DNA from: CAZAQV01 sp964487255
GTDB lineage: Bacteria > Myxococcota_A > Polyangia > Polyangiales > CAZAQV01
Assembly: GCA_964487255.1 (NCBI GenBank)
Contig: CAZAQV010000026.1
Coordinates: forward strand, 26,955 to 90,954
Direction of reading: 5' to 3'
Length of the DNA: 64,000 nucleotides
Below are positions 36,101-44,397 of this stretch, in pieces; the stretch's first letter is position 1, and each line of letters starts with the position of its first letter. The notes under the pieces are model-generated. The model saw only the letters and a list, made by a program, of their open reading frames with translations, was not told the origin of the DNA and made no database searches. A program made the position numbers and the translations under genes.

Positions 36101-36838
36101 GGGACGTCCGAGCAACAACAGAGCAACTTCAACGCGCCGCGTGCCGTGTGTGAAGCCGCCGTCCTTTACGTCTTTCGGACGTTGATCGAAGACGACATCC
36201 CAATGAACCAGGGTTGCCTCATCCCGATCGAGATGCGTTTGCCGGAACGATCACTGCTGAGTCCCTCCTACCCGGCTGCCGTCGTCGCGGGCAACGTGGA
36301 GACCTCGCAGCTCATCGCCAACACGCTGTTTCGTGCGCTGGGCGCGCTGGCCGAGTCGCAAAGCACGATGAACAACTTCACCTTCGGTGATGGCGAGCAC
36401 CAATACTACGAGACCATTTGTGGTGGTGCAGGGGCTGGAGAGGGCTTTGATGGCGCGTCGGCGGTGCATACCCACATGACCAACTCGAGAATCACCGACC
36501 CCGAAGTGCTCGAAGCGCGACACCCGGTGCTACTGCGACGCTTTTGTATTCGGCGTGGTTCGGGTGGGGGCGGCCAGTATCTCGGTGGCGACGGCATCGT
36601 GCGCGAACTGGAGTTCTTGGCACCGATGACGGCTGCCGTCTTGTCGAACAACCGCGTGGTCGCGCCCAAAGGACTCGCGGGTGGCGCAGACGGCGCGCTC
36701 GGAAGGAACACGGTTGTGCGCAGCGATGGACGCGCGGAGGACCTCGGCTCGGTGGCGCAGGTGCAGATGGAGCCCGGTGATCTCCTGCGCATCGAGACCC
36801 CGGGGGGTGGTGGCTTCGGCGAAGGCGGACGCCAGTAG
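33173..36838 (+). CDS. Fused HyuA-HyuB 5-oxoprolinase/hydantoinase-type protein
   Basis: The 1221-residue protein from GTG 33173 fuses both hydantoinase subunits. Residues 1-690 are HyuA-like, an ATP-dependent actin-fold enzyme (FWIDRGGTFTDIIARQPDG, DMGGTSTDVAHYAGE, AAGGGSI, CFGGAGGQHACMVAEQLG). Residues about 705-1215 are HyuB-like (MDFSCALFDQNGDLVANAPH, NDPYRGGTHLPDI, RGHHADVGG, FTGTSEQQQSNFNAP). This matches single-chain 5-oxoprolinases, which open 5-oxoproline with ATP. Placement just before the pyrimidine catabolism genes suggests it may instead, or also, hydrolyse a cyclic imide or hydantoin. Substrate is uncertain. Confidence 0.88.
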   Translation: MTAGWQFWIDRGGTFTDIIARQPDGKLRSQKRLSDSPIGDSDPALDAIRDFMGVAQDAPIDTSAIEAVKMGTTVATNALLERTGERTVLCITEGFADALQIGYQNRPDIFARHIQLPRQHYERVIEVRERTDARGSVRVPLDESALRDALTQAHVDGIRACAVVLMHGYLYPEHELRVGNIAEEVGLVQVSLSHRVSPLRKLVSRGDTTVVDAYLSPVLRRKVAALQEELAGTRLFFMQSNGGLSEAESFGGKDSILSGPAGGIVGAAKTCEEVGLSKIIAFDMGGTSTDVAHYAGELERNNERTIAGSRLSVPMLDIHTIAAGGGSIASYAQGRFRVGPASAGADPGPACYRRGGPLTLTDCNLVLGRIRAEHFPHLFGPDADQPPDLEAAKTRLEELRAQLSTGGREAISDENLAASFVQIGVDHMAAAVKKISLERGRDLDDYALCCFGGAGGQHACMVAEQLGMQTVIVPPLTSVLSALGIGLAELRSLKEAAIDCPLTGDGVEMMRHLIERLADEVAATLREQGAAEDAISIINKVKLQYEGSDTSLETTLADPASMRAAFEALHRERFGFIVGRKRLRSASVVVEAVGRHGRSSRSLAPGKRFAPRQLRSTSAADATFYSAGAMHRGPVLRRTELSSGDIIDGPAMVVETDTTVVVDVGWRAEVLAEGHLRLERTKAPAEHSPLPIADSAPLAKSDADARKEDAPDPLRLELFNNVFRSIAEQMGITLCQAAHSVNIKERMDFSCALFDQNGDLVANAPHVPVHLGSMGASVRAILDARPNLERGEVFALNDPYRGGTHLPDITVVTPVFIAQQDAPSFFVASRGHHADVGGVTPGSMPPKSQRVDEEGVLLTNFQLVQNGEFLEEEFVRALQAGDFPARNIPQNIADIEAQIAANETGRRELEKLVSRAGLPTVCAFMGHVQANAEQSVRELLKSQADGHAIGQLDSGAKVEVRVHIDREHGTAVIDFTGTSEQQQSNFNAPRAVCEAAVLYVFRTLIEDDIPMNQGCLIPIEMRLPERSLLSPSYPAAVVAGNVETSQLIANTLFRALGALAESQSTMNNFTFGDGEHQYYETICGGAGAGEGFDGASAVHTHMTNSRITDPEVLEARHPVLLRRFCIRRGSGGGGQYLGGDGIVRELEFLAPMTAAVLSNNRVVAPKGLAGGADGALGRNTVVRSDGRAEDLGSVAQVQMEPGDLLRIETPGGGGFGEGGRQ

Positions 36839-36976
36839 TGGCTCTGTGCTGGGGTTTCGCGTCCTGAGCAAAGCTCGCACACTCTCTGCAATTACTTCGT
36901 TTTTTTTGGTGTTGCGTGTCATTCGTCACTGGATCGGTTGTTGCTCCTGTGGTCGGCCACAAGGAGACCTCAAGGA

Positions 36977-37849
36977 ATGGCACGAAAAGTAATCGGCGGA
37001 CTCATTCAATGTTCGAACCCGCTCAACGACGAAAACGCGTCGGTCGAACAGATTCGAGATGCCATGTTCGAAAAGCATCTGCCGCTGATCGAAGAAGCAG
37101 GCAAAAAGGGCGTTCAAATCCTGTGCCTACAAGAGGTGTTCAACACTCCGTACTTTTGTCCCAGCCAAGACTCCAAGTGGTGTGACACAGCCGAAACCAT
37201 CCCTGGTCCGACGGTCGACCAACTGAGCAAGCTCGCCAAGAAGTACGAGATGGCCATGGTCATCCCGATCTATGAGAAGGCGATTCCCGGCGTTTACTAC
37301 AACACGGCTGCGGTCGTTGACGCCGACGGCACACTGCTCGGCATTTACCGCAAGAATCACATTCCGCAGACCAACGGCTTTTGGGAGAAGTTCTTCTTCA
37401 AGCCGGGTAATCTCGGCTACCCGACGTTCCAGACGCGCTACGCCAAGATCGGCGTCTACATCTGCTACGACCGACACTTCCCCGAAGGCGCGCGTCTGCT
37501 CGGTCTTAACGGCGCAGAAATCGTCTTCAACCCTTCGGCCACCGTCGCGGGCCTCTCCGAGTATCTTTGGAAACTCGAGCAACCCGCCCATGCCGTGGCG
37601 AACGGCTACTACATTGGCGCGATCAATCGCGTCGGAACCGAAGCGCCGTGGAACATCGGCGAGTTTTACGGACAAAGTTACTTCTGCGACCCACGGGGCC
37701 AGATGATTTCCGTCGGCTCGCGCGACAAAGATGAAATTGTCGTCGCCGAGATGGACCTCGACTTGATCGAAGAAGTGCGTCGCACTTGGCAGTTTTACCG
37801 CGACCGTCGACCCGACTCGTACGGCGACATGATCGAGCAGCTACCGTGA
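36977..37849 (+). CDS. Beta-ureidopropionase (N-carbamoyl-beta-alanine amidohydrolase)
   Basis: ATG 36977 follows the ribosome site CAAGGA. The 290-residue protein belongs to the nitrilase superfamily with the full Glu-Lys-Cys triad: Glu53 in CLQEVF, Lys126 in YRKNHIP and Cys163 in YICYDRHFPE. It would cut N-carbamoyl-beta-alanine (from uracil) or N-carbamoyl-beta-aminoisobutyrate (from thymine) to amino acid, CO2 and ammonia. The dihydropyrimidinase gene follows in the same direction, which supports this role over other nitrilases. Confidence 0.9.
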   Translation: MARKVIGGLIQCSNPLNDENASVEQIRDAMFEKHLPLIEEAGKKGVQILCLQEVFNTPYFCPSQDSKWCDTAETIPGPTVDQLSKLAKKYEMAMVIPIYEKAIPGVYYNTAAVVDADGTLLGIYRKNHIPQTNGFWEKFFFKPGNLGYPTFQTRYAKIGVYICYDRHFPEGARLLGLNGAEIVFNPSATVAGLSEYLWKLEQPAHAVANGYYIGAINRVGTEAPWNIGEFYGQSYFCDPRGQMISVGSRDKDEIVVAEMDLDLIEEVRRTWQFYRDRRPDSYGDMIEQLP

Positions 37850-37896
37850 TTGACTTAGCAACAGCAATCTCCGATGAACGCTCTTTTCAGAGAACC

Positions 37897-37917
37897 CGAT
37901 GTGCTACCTGCACATCG
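37897..37917 (+). other. Perfect 8-bp stem-loop before the dihydropyrimidinase gene
   Basis: CGATGTGC (37897-37904) pairs with GCACATCG (37910-37917) around TACCT. There is no T-run after it, so it is not a classical terminator. It could be a binding site for a dimeric regulator or an mRNA stem in the 119-nt gap before the dihydropyrimidinase gene. Confidence 0.3.
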
Positions 37918-37929
37918 CTGGTTTGGAGA

Positions 37930-37964
37930 AAAGGCTAGTGAAGAGAAGGAAAGGCTAGCGAAGA
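37930..37964 (+). repeat. Tandem 15-bp repeat upstream of the dihydropyrimidinase start
   Basis: AAAGGCTAGTGAAGA (37930-37944) recurs as AAAGGCTAGCGAAGA (37950-37964), 14 of 15 identical with a 20-bp period. The second copy holds the purine-rich stretch next to the ATG at 37969, so the duplication also duplicates a ribosome-site-like segment. It may affect translation, or be a simple local duplication. Confidence 0.4.
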
Positions 37965-37968
37965 ACCG

Positions 37969-39381
37969 ATGAGTATCTTGATAAAAAATGGAAGGATTGT
38001 GACAGCGGTCGACGACTACTACGCAGACGTCTACGTCGAAGGCGAGACGATCGCGCAGATCGGTAAGAACCTCTCGGTCGGTGCCGACAAGGTCATCGAC
38101 GCCAAAGGCAAACTTGTCATTCCGGGCGGTATCGACCCGCATACGCATATGGAAATGCCCTTTGGCGGCACGACGGCCGCCGACACCTTTGAGACGGGCA
38201 CCATCGCCGCCGCCCACGGCGGCACGACAACCATCGTCGACTTCGCCATTCAAACCAAAGGCGAGTCCACCATTAAAGGCCTCGACGCTTGGCACCAAAA
38301 GGCCGACGGCAACTGCACCATCGACTACGCCTTTCACATGATCATCACCGACATGCCCGACCAGCGCTTGCCGGAGATGCGCAAGCTCGCCGACGAAGGC
38401 GTCACCTCCTATAAGCTTTTCATGGCCTATCCCGGCGTCCTTTACGTCGACGATGGGACGCTCTACCGCGCGTACCGTCAGGCGGGCGAGAACCAGACGC
38501 GCATCTGCATGCATGCTGAGAATGGCATTGTCATCGACGAGATCATCAAAGCCGCCGTCGAGGACGGTAAGGTCGAACCCAAATGGCACGCACTCACGCG
38601 TCCGACGCGCATGGAGGCCGAAGGCGTGCATCGCTCCATCGCCATCGCTGAGGTCGCCAAGGTGCCGCTGTACATCGTGCATCTCTCCTGCTCGGACGCG
38701 CTCGACGAAGTCAAGCGCGGTCGCGCACGCGGTGTCGACGTGATCGCCGAGACTTGCCCGCAATACCTTTTCTTAGACCAATCTTATTACGAGCGCGAAG
38801 GCTTCGAAGGCGCCAAGTGGGTCATGACGCCGGCGCTGCGAGAGAAGTGGAACCAAGATGTCTTGTGGCAAGGGCTTCAGTTTCGAGACCTCGAAACGAT
38901 CGCCACCGACCACTGCCCCTTCTGCATGAAGGACCAAAAAGAGCTTGGCTTAGACAGCTTTACCAAGATTCCGAACGGTGCCCCGGGCGTCGAAAACCGC
39001 ATGAGCCTCGTGTACAACGGCGGCGTCGTGCAGGGTCGCATCGACCTCAACCGCTTTGTCGAGCTTACCAGCACCGCCGCGGCCAAGGCATTTGGTCTCT
39101 TTCCACGCAAAGGCACCATCGCTGTCGGCTCGGACGCGGACATCGTGATCTTCGATCCAGAACGCAAAGAGACGATCAGCGTCAATAACCCCTGCACCCA
39201 CCACATGAACGTAGATTACTCGGCATACGAAGGCTTCGAGGTGCAGGGCTTTACTGAGACGGTGCTCTCGCGCGGACGCGTTGTTGTCGAAAACACCTCG
39301 CTCGTCACCAAAGGTGGCGGCCAGTTCATCAAGCGCGCACATACCGGAGACCTGCTCCGTTCCGTTCAAGGTGTCGGTTAG
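37969..39381 (+). CDS. hydA: Dihydropyrimidinase
   Basis: The 470-residue amidohydrolase opens 5,6-dihydrouracil or dihydrothymine to the N-carbamoyl amino acid. The binuclear metal site is complete: His58 and His60 in DPHTHMEMPFGGT, carboxylated Lys149 in VTSYKLFMAYPG, His182 in MHAENG, His238 in VHLSCS and an Asp in ATDHCPF (about 314). The length matches dihydropyrimidinases rather than dihydroorotases. It lies between the beta-ureidopropionase and aminotransferase genes of the same catabolic route. Confidence 0.95.
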   Translation: MSILIKNGRIVTAVDDYYADVYVEGETIAQIGKNLSVGADKVIDAKGKLVIPGGIDPHTHMEMPFGGTTAADTFETGTIAAAHGGTTTIVDFAIQTKGESTIKGLDAWHQKADGNCTIDYAFHMIITDMPDQRLPEMRKLADEGVTSYKLFMAYPGVLYVDDGTLYRAYRQAGENQTRICMHAENGIVIDEIIKAAVEDGKVEPKWHALTRPTRMEAEGVHRSIAIAEVAKVPLYIVHLSCSDALDEVKRGRARGVDVIAETCPQYLFLDQSYYEREGFEGAKWVMTPALREKWNQDVLWQGLQFRDLETIATDHCPFCMKDQKELGLDSFTKIPNGAPGVENRMSLVYNGGVVQGRIDLNRFVELTSTAAAKAFGLFPRKGTIAVGSDADIVIFDPERKETISVNNPCTHHMNVDYSAYEGFEVQGFTETVLSRGRVVVENTSLVTKGGGQFIKRAHTGDLLRSVQGVG

Positions 39382-39466
39382 TACCGCAACCTGAACTTCA
39401 CTTCGCATTCTTCTTTGGCTCTTCGCCTGACGGCTCATCGCACTTTACCAACTAGAAAACGACAAC

Positions 39467-40768
39467 ATGACAACAAGTGAACAGATTCGCAAAAAGCACA
39501 AGCTGCACCTATTTCCTTCGGTGGCGAACTTTTATGAAGAGCCCGTGGTACTTCACGAGGGCAAGGGCTCACGCATCAAAGACCTCGACGGCAACCAGTA
39601 CCTCGACTTTTTCGGCGGCATCCTGACGGTCTCCGTCGGACACGCCAACGATGAAGTCAATGCCGCCATCGTCGAGCAGGTCGGCCGGCTCACGCACGTC
39701 TCGACGCTCTATCCGACCGTTCCCATCGTAGAGCTCGCTGAGAAGCTCGCCAGCGTAACACCCGGCAACCTCGAAAAGTGCTTTTTCACAGCATCCGGCA
39801 CCGAAGCTGACGAAACCGCGGTGATGATGGCGCAGGTCTCGACCGGCAATATGGAGCTGATCGCGCTTCGGCACGGTTATTCAGGCCGTTCAGCGCTCGC
39901 CCAAGCGCTCACCGCACACTCGCCCTACCGCGCGCTACCCACGCAAATCGCGTCGGTCAAACATGCCATCGCACCTTACTGCTATCGCTGTCCGCTCAAG
40001 CTCGACCCCAAGACCTGCGGGACCGTCTGTGCGGACGACGTCGAAGAGGTCATCCAGACCACGACGACGGGTCATATCGCAGGCATGTTGGCCGAGCCGA
40101 TTCAAGGCGTCGGCGGTTTTATTACGCCGCCCAGAGACTACTTCGCGAAAGTCGCAGAAACCGTCCGCAGGTACGGCGGCGTGTTCATCTCAGACGAGGT
40201 GCAAACGGGCTTTGGCCGTACAGGCAAAATGTGGGGCATCGAAAACTATGGCGTCGAACCCGACATGATGACCATGGCCAAGGGCATCGCCAACGGCATG
40301 CCATTGGCGGCGGTCGTGGCAACCGCCAACATCGCCGACAGCTTCAAGAAGTCGACCATCTCGACCTTCGGTGGCAACCCGGTGTCGACCGCGGCCGCAA
40401 AGAAGGTTATCGAGATCATCGAACGCGACAACTTGGCGGACAATGCGCGCCAGATGGGCGAAGTGCTGACCGCGGGACTCAAAAAGATCCAGAGCAAGCA
40501 CCCTAAGACCGTCGGCGACGTGCGCGGCATGGGTCTCATGCAAGCACTCGAACTGGTCGAAGACGAGACCTCGCAGAACCGCACGCCCAACACAAGAGCG
40601 GTTGCGGCACTGCTCGAAGAGACCAAAAAGCGCGGACTACTGATCGGTAAAGGTGGCCTCCACGGAAACGTGACTCGCCTCTCACCGATGCTTAACGTAA
40701 GCAAAGACGAACTCGAAGAAGGTATTCGCCTGCTGGACGAGTCTTTTGACGCCATCGGCGTCGGCTAA
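39467..40768 (+). CDS. Class III aminotransferase (beta-alanine/beta-aminoisobutyrate type)
   Basis: The 433-residue PLP enzyme has the class III signatures: TASGTEADETAVMMAQ, ISDEVQTGFGRTG with Asp243, and the Schiff-base Lys272 in TMAKGIANGMPLA. A four-Cys segment (CYRCPLKLDPKTCGTVC, 172-188) is typical of the AGXT2-like subgroup. In this operon its likely job is to convert beta-alanine to malonate semialdehyde, or beta-aminoisobutyrate to methylmalonate semialdehyde, feeding the dehydrogenase at 47254. The amino acceptor (pyruvate, glyoxylate or oxoglutarate) cannot be read from sequence. Confidence 0.9.
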   Translation: MTTSEQIRKKHKLHLFPSVANFYEEPVVLHEGKGSRIKDLDGNQYLDFFGGILTVSVGHANDEVNAAIVEQVGRLTHVSTLYPTVPIVELAEKLASVTPGNLEKCFFTASGTEADETAVMMAQVSTGNMELIALRHGYSGRSALAQALTAHSPYRALPTQIASVKHAIAPYCYRCPLKLDPKTCGTVCADDVEEVIQTTTTGHIAGMLAEPIQGVGGFITPPRDYFAKVAETVRRYGGVFISDEVQTGFGRTGKMWGIENYGVEPDMMTMAKGIANGMPLAAVVATANIADSFKKSTISTFGGNPVSTAAAKKVIEIIERDNLADNARQMGEVLTAGLKKIQSKHPKTVGDVRGMGLMQALELVEDETSQNRTPNTRAVAALLEETKKRGLLIGKGGLHGNVTRLSPMLNVSKDELEEGIRLLDESFDAIGVG

Positions 40769-40789
40769 CGCAGCGAAGAAGGGAACCGC

Positions 40790-42142
40790 GTGACCGAACT
40801 GACAAACAATCAACTTGGGAGCAATCGACTCGAAACGAGGCTCAAGGACAAGAAGCCGAGCTACACGCCCTCCGAGGCGGTGGCCGAGGCAAGTCGCTGC
40901 ATCTACTGCTCGGACGCGCCGTGCGTGCAGGCCTGCCCGACCGGCATCGACATTCCGACCTTCATCCACAAGATTGCCACCGGCAACGACCGCGGCGCCG
41001 CGCGAACGATTTTCGAGGAGAACCTGCTCGGATACTCGTGCGCGCGGGTATGCCCTGTCGAGGTGCTATGCGTTGGCAGCTGCGTCTACAACCAGTGGGG
41101 TCGCGACCCGATCCAGATCGGTAGGCTGCAGCGTCACGCGACCGAGACTGCACTCGCCAAAGACCCCGAGCTCCTGTCCAAGAAGCGCAAGCCCGCCACC
41201 GGCAAAAAAATTGCGCTGCTCGGCGCAGGCCCGGCCTCACTCGCCGCTGCCGGGCACCTCGCACTCGATGGACACAGCTGTGTCATTTTTGAAAAACGAG
41301 CACTCGGCGGTGGGCTCAACACGACGGGCGTCGCGCCCTACAAACTTCACGTGCCCGATTCGCTGGCCGAAATCGACTTCATCCAAAAGCTCGGCGACGT
41401 CACCATCAAGACCGGTGTTTCGGTTGTCCCGGAAAACGCAGGCGATGGCCAAGTGTCGGTCGCAGAGTTGGAAAAAGACTACGATGCGGTGTTTATCGGC
41501 ATCGGTCTCGGTGCGGATAGCGCACTTGGTATCGAAGGCGAAGACGCCGATGGCGTGTACGGCGCTACCGCGCTCATCGAGCGCATCAAGACGGACAACA
41601 GTTTTTCGCTCGGAGACGCCAAGGACGCCGTCATCGTCGGCGCGGGCAACACAGCGATCGACATTGCGCACGAACTGGCGCTGCTCGGCCTAGAGAACGT
41701 GACCATGGTCTACCGTCGCGACGAGCAAGCGATGAGCGGCTACGCTCACGAAATGGAGTGGGCGCGAAAAGACAGCGTGCGCCTGCTCGAAAACCGTCAA
41801 CCCGTCGGCTTTACGACCGAGGGAGGTCGCGTGACCGGCGTGCAAGTTTGTAAGACTGAAAACGGCAGAAACGTCGGCGACGTGTGCGAAACGCTGCGCG
41901 CAGACATCGTGGCTGTTGCGGTTGGCCAAGCACGCCTTACGAAACTCGCGGAGGCTTTTGGCGGGGTGAAGCTCGATGGCAAAGGTCGGGTTCAGGTCGA
42001 CGAAAGCACGTGCCAAACGGGCAACCCAAGAGTCTACGCGGGAGGCGACTGCGTCAACGGCGGCAAAGAAGTCGTCAATGCAGCCCAACACGGCAAGCTC
42101 GCCGCCGCCGCCATCACCAAATCTTTTGCAGAGGGGAACTAA
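40790..42142 (+). CDS. preT: Dihydropyrimidine dehydrogenase, PreT-like NADPH-binding subunit
   Basis: The 450-residue protein from GTG 40790 has an N-terminal ferredoxin-like iron-sulfur region (CIYCSDAPCVQACP and CARVCPVEVLC) of the glutamate synthase small-subunit type. FAD- and NAD(P)-binding Rossmann folds follow (LLGAGPASLAAAGHLA; VIVGAGNTAIDIAHELA) and a terminal FAD contact YAGGDCVNGG. It passes electrons to PreA for reduction of uracil and thymine. It is 2 nt upstream of preA. Confidence 0.95.
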   Translation: MTELTNNQLGSNRLETRLKDKKPSYTPSEAVAEASRCIYCSDAPCVQACPTGIDIPTFIHKIATGNDRGAARTIFEENLLGYSCARVCPVEVLCVGSCVYNQWGRDPIQIGRLQRHATETALAKDPELLSKKRKPATGKKIALLGAGPASLAAAGHLALDGHSCVIFEKRALGGGLNTTGVAPYKLHVPDSLAEIDFIQKLGDVTIKTGVSVVPENAGDGQVSVAELEKDYDAVFIGIGLGADSALGIEGEDADGVYGATALIERIKTDNSFSLGDAKDAVIVGAGNTAIDIAHELALLGLENVTMVYRRDEQAMSGYAHEMEWARKDSVRLLENRQPVGFTTEGGRVTGVQVCKTENGRNVGDVCETLRADIVAVAVGQARLTKLAEAFGGVKLDGKGRVQVDESTCQTGNPRVYAGGDCVNGGKEVVNAAQHGKLAAAAITKSFAEGN

Positions 42143-42144
42143 GA

Positions 42145-43518
42145 ATGGCTGACCTATCGATCGATTTTTGTGGCGTGAAGAGCCCCAACCCATTTTGGCT
42201 GGCTTCCGCACCGCCGACCAATACGGGTGACCAAGTGATGCGCGCGTTCGATGCCGGCTGGGGTGGCGCAGTCTGGAAAACACTGGGCAACCCGATTCGC
42301 AACGTCTCAAGTCGCTTCGGCGGCGTCGATTACGGAGGTCATCGCCTGATGGGCCTCAACAACATAGAACTCATCACCGACCGACCGCTCGACGTCAACC
42401 TGCGCGAGATGGCCGAGGTCAAAAAGAAGTATCCGAAGAACTTGCTCATCGCTTCGCTCATGGTCGAGACCAAAGAAGAGTGGAAAGAGATCATCCGCAA
42501 GGCTGAAGATGTCGGCTCCGACCTACTCGAGCTCAACTTCGGCTGCCCACACGGCATGTGTGAGCGCGGTATGGGCTCGGCCGTCGGCGCCGAACCCAAG
42601 GTCCTGACGGAAATCACCAGCTGGGCCGCCGAGTTCTCGAACGTCCCGGTGATCATCAAGCTCACGCCCAACGTCGGTGACATCGTCGAACCTGCACTCG
42701 CAGCGGTGGCCGGCGGCGCGGACGCGGTCTCGCTCATCAATACGGTCAAATCGATCGTGGGCGTCGACCTCGACAAGTTCGTGCCCATGCCCATCGTCGG
42801 TGACGGTTCGTCCAACGGCGGCTACTGCGGACCCGCAGTCAAGCCCATCGCGCTTCACCTTCTGGGTCAAATCGCCCGCGAAAAGAAGATGCCGCTTCCG
42901 ATTTCCGGTATCGGTGGCATCTCGAACTGGCGAGACGCCGCAGAGTTCATCGCCCTTGGCTCGACGACCGTTCAGGTCTGCACCGCGGTCATGCACCACG
43001 GCTATCGCATCGTCGAAGACATGGCCGAGGGCCTCTCGGACTATCTCGAGGACAAAGGCATGAAGTCCGTGTCCGAGCTGGTCGGCCGCGCCACGCCGCA
43101 ATATCGCGACTGGGGCGACCTTGACATGAACTACCACGTCGTTGCCGAGATCAACCCTGACAAGTGCATCGGCTGCCAGCTCTGCTTCGTGGCCTGCATG
43201 GACGGCTCGCATCAGTGCATCCACATCCCTGGCATGAGCGACGAAGAAAAGAAAAAGGCCGGACACGTCGCCTTTCCCAAGGACGTGCCCGACCGCCCCG
43301 TGACCACCGCTGGCGGCACGCCCGGTGCGCGCGTCCCGTACGTTCACGAAGAAGAATGCGTGGGTTGTAACCTCTGCAAGCTCGTCTGCCCCGTCGATGA
43401 CTGCATCACCATGGTCGAAAAACGTAAAGCGCCCGAGCGCAAGAGCTGGAACGAGCGCGTCGCTGAAGGCTTCGTGCCCCCGGGCGGCCTCGAAGCCACC
43501 GCCAAAGCCCGAGGCTAG
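42145..43518 (+). CDS. preA: Dihydropyrimidine dehydrogenase, PreA-like catalytic subunit
   Basis: ATG 42145 lies 2 nt after preT; the longer frame from 41884 only overlaps preT. The 457-residue protein has an FMN TIM barrel of the dihydroorotate dehydrogenase type (SIDFCGVKSPNPFWLASAPP, LNFGCPHGM, NGGYCGPAVKPIALHLL, ISGIGGISNW). Two C-terminal [4Fe-4S] clusters follow (CIGCQLCFVACMDG, CVGCNLCKLVCPVDDC). With PreT it reduces uracil/thymine to the dihydro form, the first step of the pathway. Confidence 0.95.
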   Translation: MADLSIDFCGVKSPNPFWLASAPPTNTGDQVMRAFDAGWGGAVWKTLGNPIRNVSSRFGGVDYGGHRLMGLNNIELITDRPLDVNLREMAEVKKKYPKNLLIASLMVETKEEWKEIIRKAEDVGSDLLELNFGCPHGMCERGMGSAVGAEPKVLTEITSWAAEFSNVPVIIKLTPNVGDIVEPALAAVAGGADAVSLINTVKSIVGVDLDKFVPMPIVGDGSSNGGYCGPAVKPIALHLLGQIAREKKMPLPISGIGGISNWRDAAEFIALGSTTVQVCTAVMHHGYRIVEDMAEGLSDYLEDKGMKSVSELVGRATPQYRDWGDLDMNYHVVAEINPDKCIGCQLCFVACMDGSHQCIHIPGMSDEEKKKAGHVAFPKDVPDRPVTTAGGTPGARVPYVHEEECVGCNLCKLVCPVDDCITMVEKRKAPERKSWNERVAEGFVPPGGLEATAKARG

Positions 43519-43550
43519 CCAAGCAATTCTACCCTCCTCCTCTGGCACGG

Positions 43551-43582
43551 ACGGAACAAAGGTTCCGGGGAGCACGTTCCGT
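43551..43582 (+). repeat. Left copy of a repeat flanking an SRPBCC gene
   Basis: Positions 43554-43582 match 44222-44250 at 26 of 29 bases (core GGTTCCGGGGAGCAC). This copy is also framed by a perfect 7-bp inverted repeat, ACGGAAC (43551-43557) and GTTCCGT (43576-43582). The two copies bracket the SRPBCC gene in direct orientation. Confidence 0.5.
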
Positions 43583-43627
43583 GCGGTGAGTGCCACGTGC
43601 TTTGCGGAGAGGACCTTGCTTTGCTAC

Positions 43628-44122
43628 ATGTTCGGGGCAATGAACAACCCGAATGCGATCGAACTGTCTTTACGGCTACAGGTTCCCACGAAGGAAGCGT
43701 GGGCGCTCTGGACACAGAATGCGGAATTGGAGCGATGGCTGACGGCGAAGGCCAACGTCAATTCTGAACAAGGAGGATCGTTCGAACTGTTCTGGGAACC
43801 TGAGCGTCCCGAGCAAAACAGCACGCTCGGCTGCCGCATCACAGAGGTCGACGAACCCAAACACATCTCGTTCGAATGGCGTGGCCCCGTTCAGTTTCAC
43901 CACCTGATGAACGTGACGCCGTTTCCAACCCACGTGGATGTCTACTTTGATGAGGCGGACGACAGCACTGTGATTCGTTTAAGGCATGATGGTTGGGGCG
44001 ACACGCCAGAATGGAAGGAAGCCCGTGCCTGGCAAGAGGGGGCCTGGCGGGGGGCATTCGATGCATTGGAGCGATACGTTGGCGGCGGCTCGGCTGTTAT
44101 GGTGACTCACGCTCGCCCGTAA
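43628..44122 (+). CDS. SRPBCC (AHSA1-like) domain protein
   Basis: ATG 43628 (or ATG 43640) opens a 164-residue protein with the START/Bet v 1-like fold of the AHSA1 group: VPTKEAWALWTQNAELERWLTAKANVNSEQG is split over the first helix and strand, then GCRITEVDEPKHISFEWRG, and a C-terminal long helix WQEGAWRGAFDALERYVGG. Such proteins bind small hydrophobic ligands or Hsp90. It is enclosed by two near-identical repeats and separates preA from the rest of the locus, so it may have been inserted. Confidence 0.8.
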   Translation: MFGAMNNPNAIELSLRLQVPTKEAWALWTQNAELERWLTAKANVNSEQGGSFELFWEPERPEQNSTLGCRITEVDEPKHISFEWRGPVQFHHLMNVTPFPTHVDVYFDEADDSTVIRLRHDGWGDTPEWKEARAWQEGAWRGAFDALERYVGGGSAVMVTHARP

Positions 44123-44221
44123 TATCGATCCTTCGCTTGGTGCAAAACGAGCTCATCATGGTCCTCGCGCTGGTGTTCTCTTTGAGTTGTATACGAGCAT
44201 CGCGGTGCTCTGGATCGACAT

Positions 44222-44250
44222 GAACAAGGGTTCCGGGGAGCACATTCCTT
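44222..44250 (+). repeat. Right copy of the repeat flanking the SRPBCC gene
   Basis: This copy differs from 43554-43582 at three positions and lacks the outer inverted repeat. It lies 100 bp after the SRPBCC stop, about 668 bp from its partner, in the 275-bp gap before the GDPD-like gene. No other gene is seen in that gap. Confidence 0.5.
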
Positions 44251-44397
44251 CGTTTGGAATTTCGGGCGCCTCGAAGCGACCATAGAATATGGCAAATGCT
44301 GTTTTCCTTGCGCACACGCGGCAACTCTTTGTGAGGTCCGGTGAGATAGCCGGGTCGCGAATTGACCGAAACTCGAAGCGAAAGCTATAAGTGTTTC

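Noticed and set aside
42523..43596. 357-residue minus-strand ORF opposite preA
   Set aside because: It is antisense to conserved PreA sequence with no recognisable domain.
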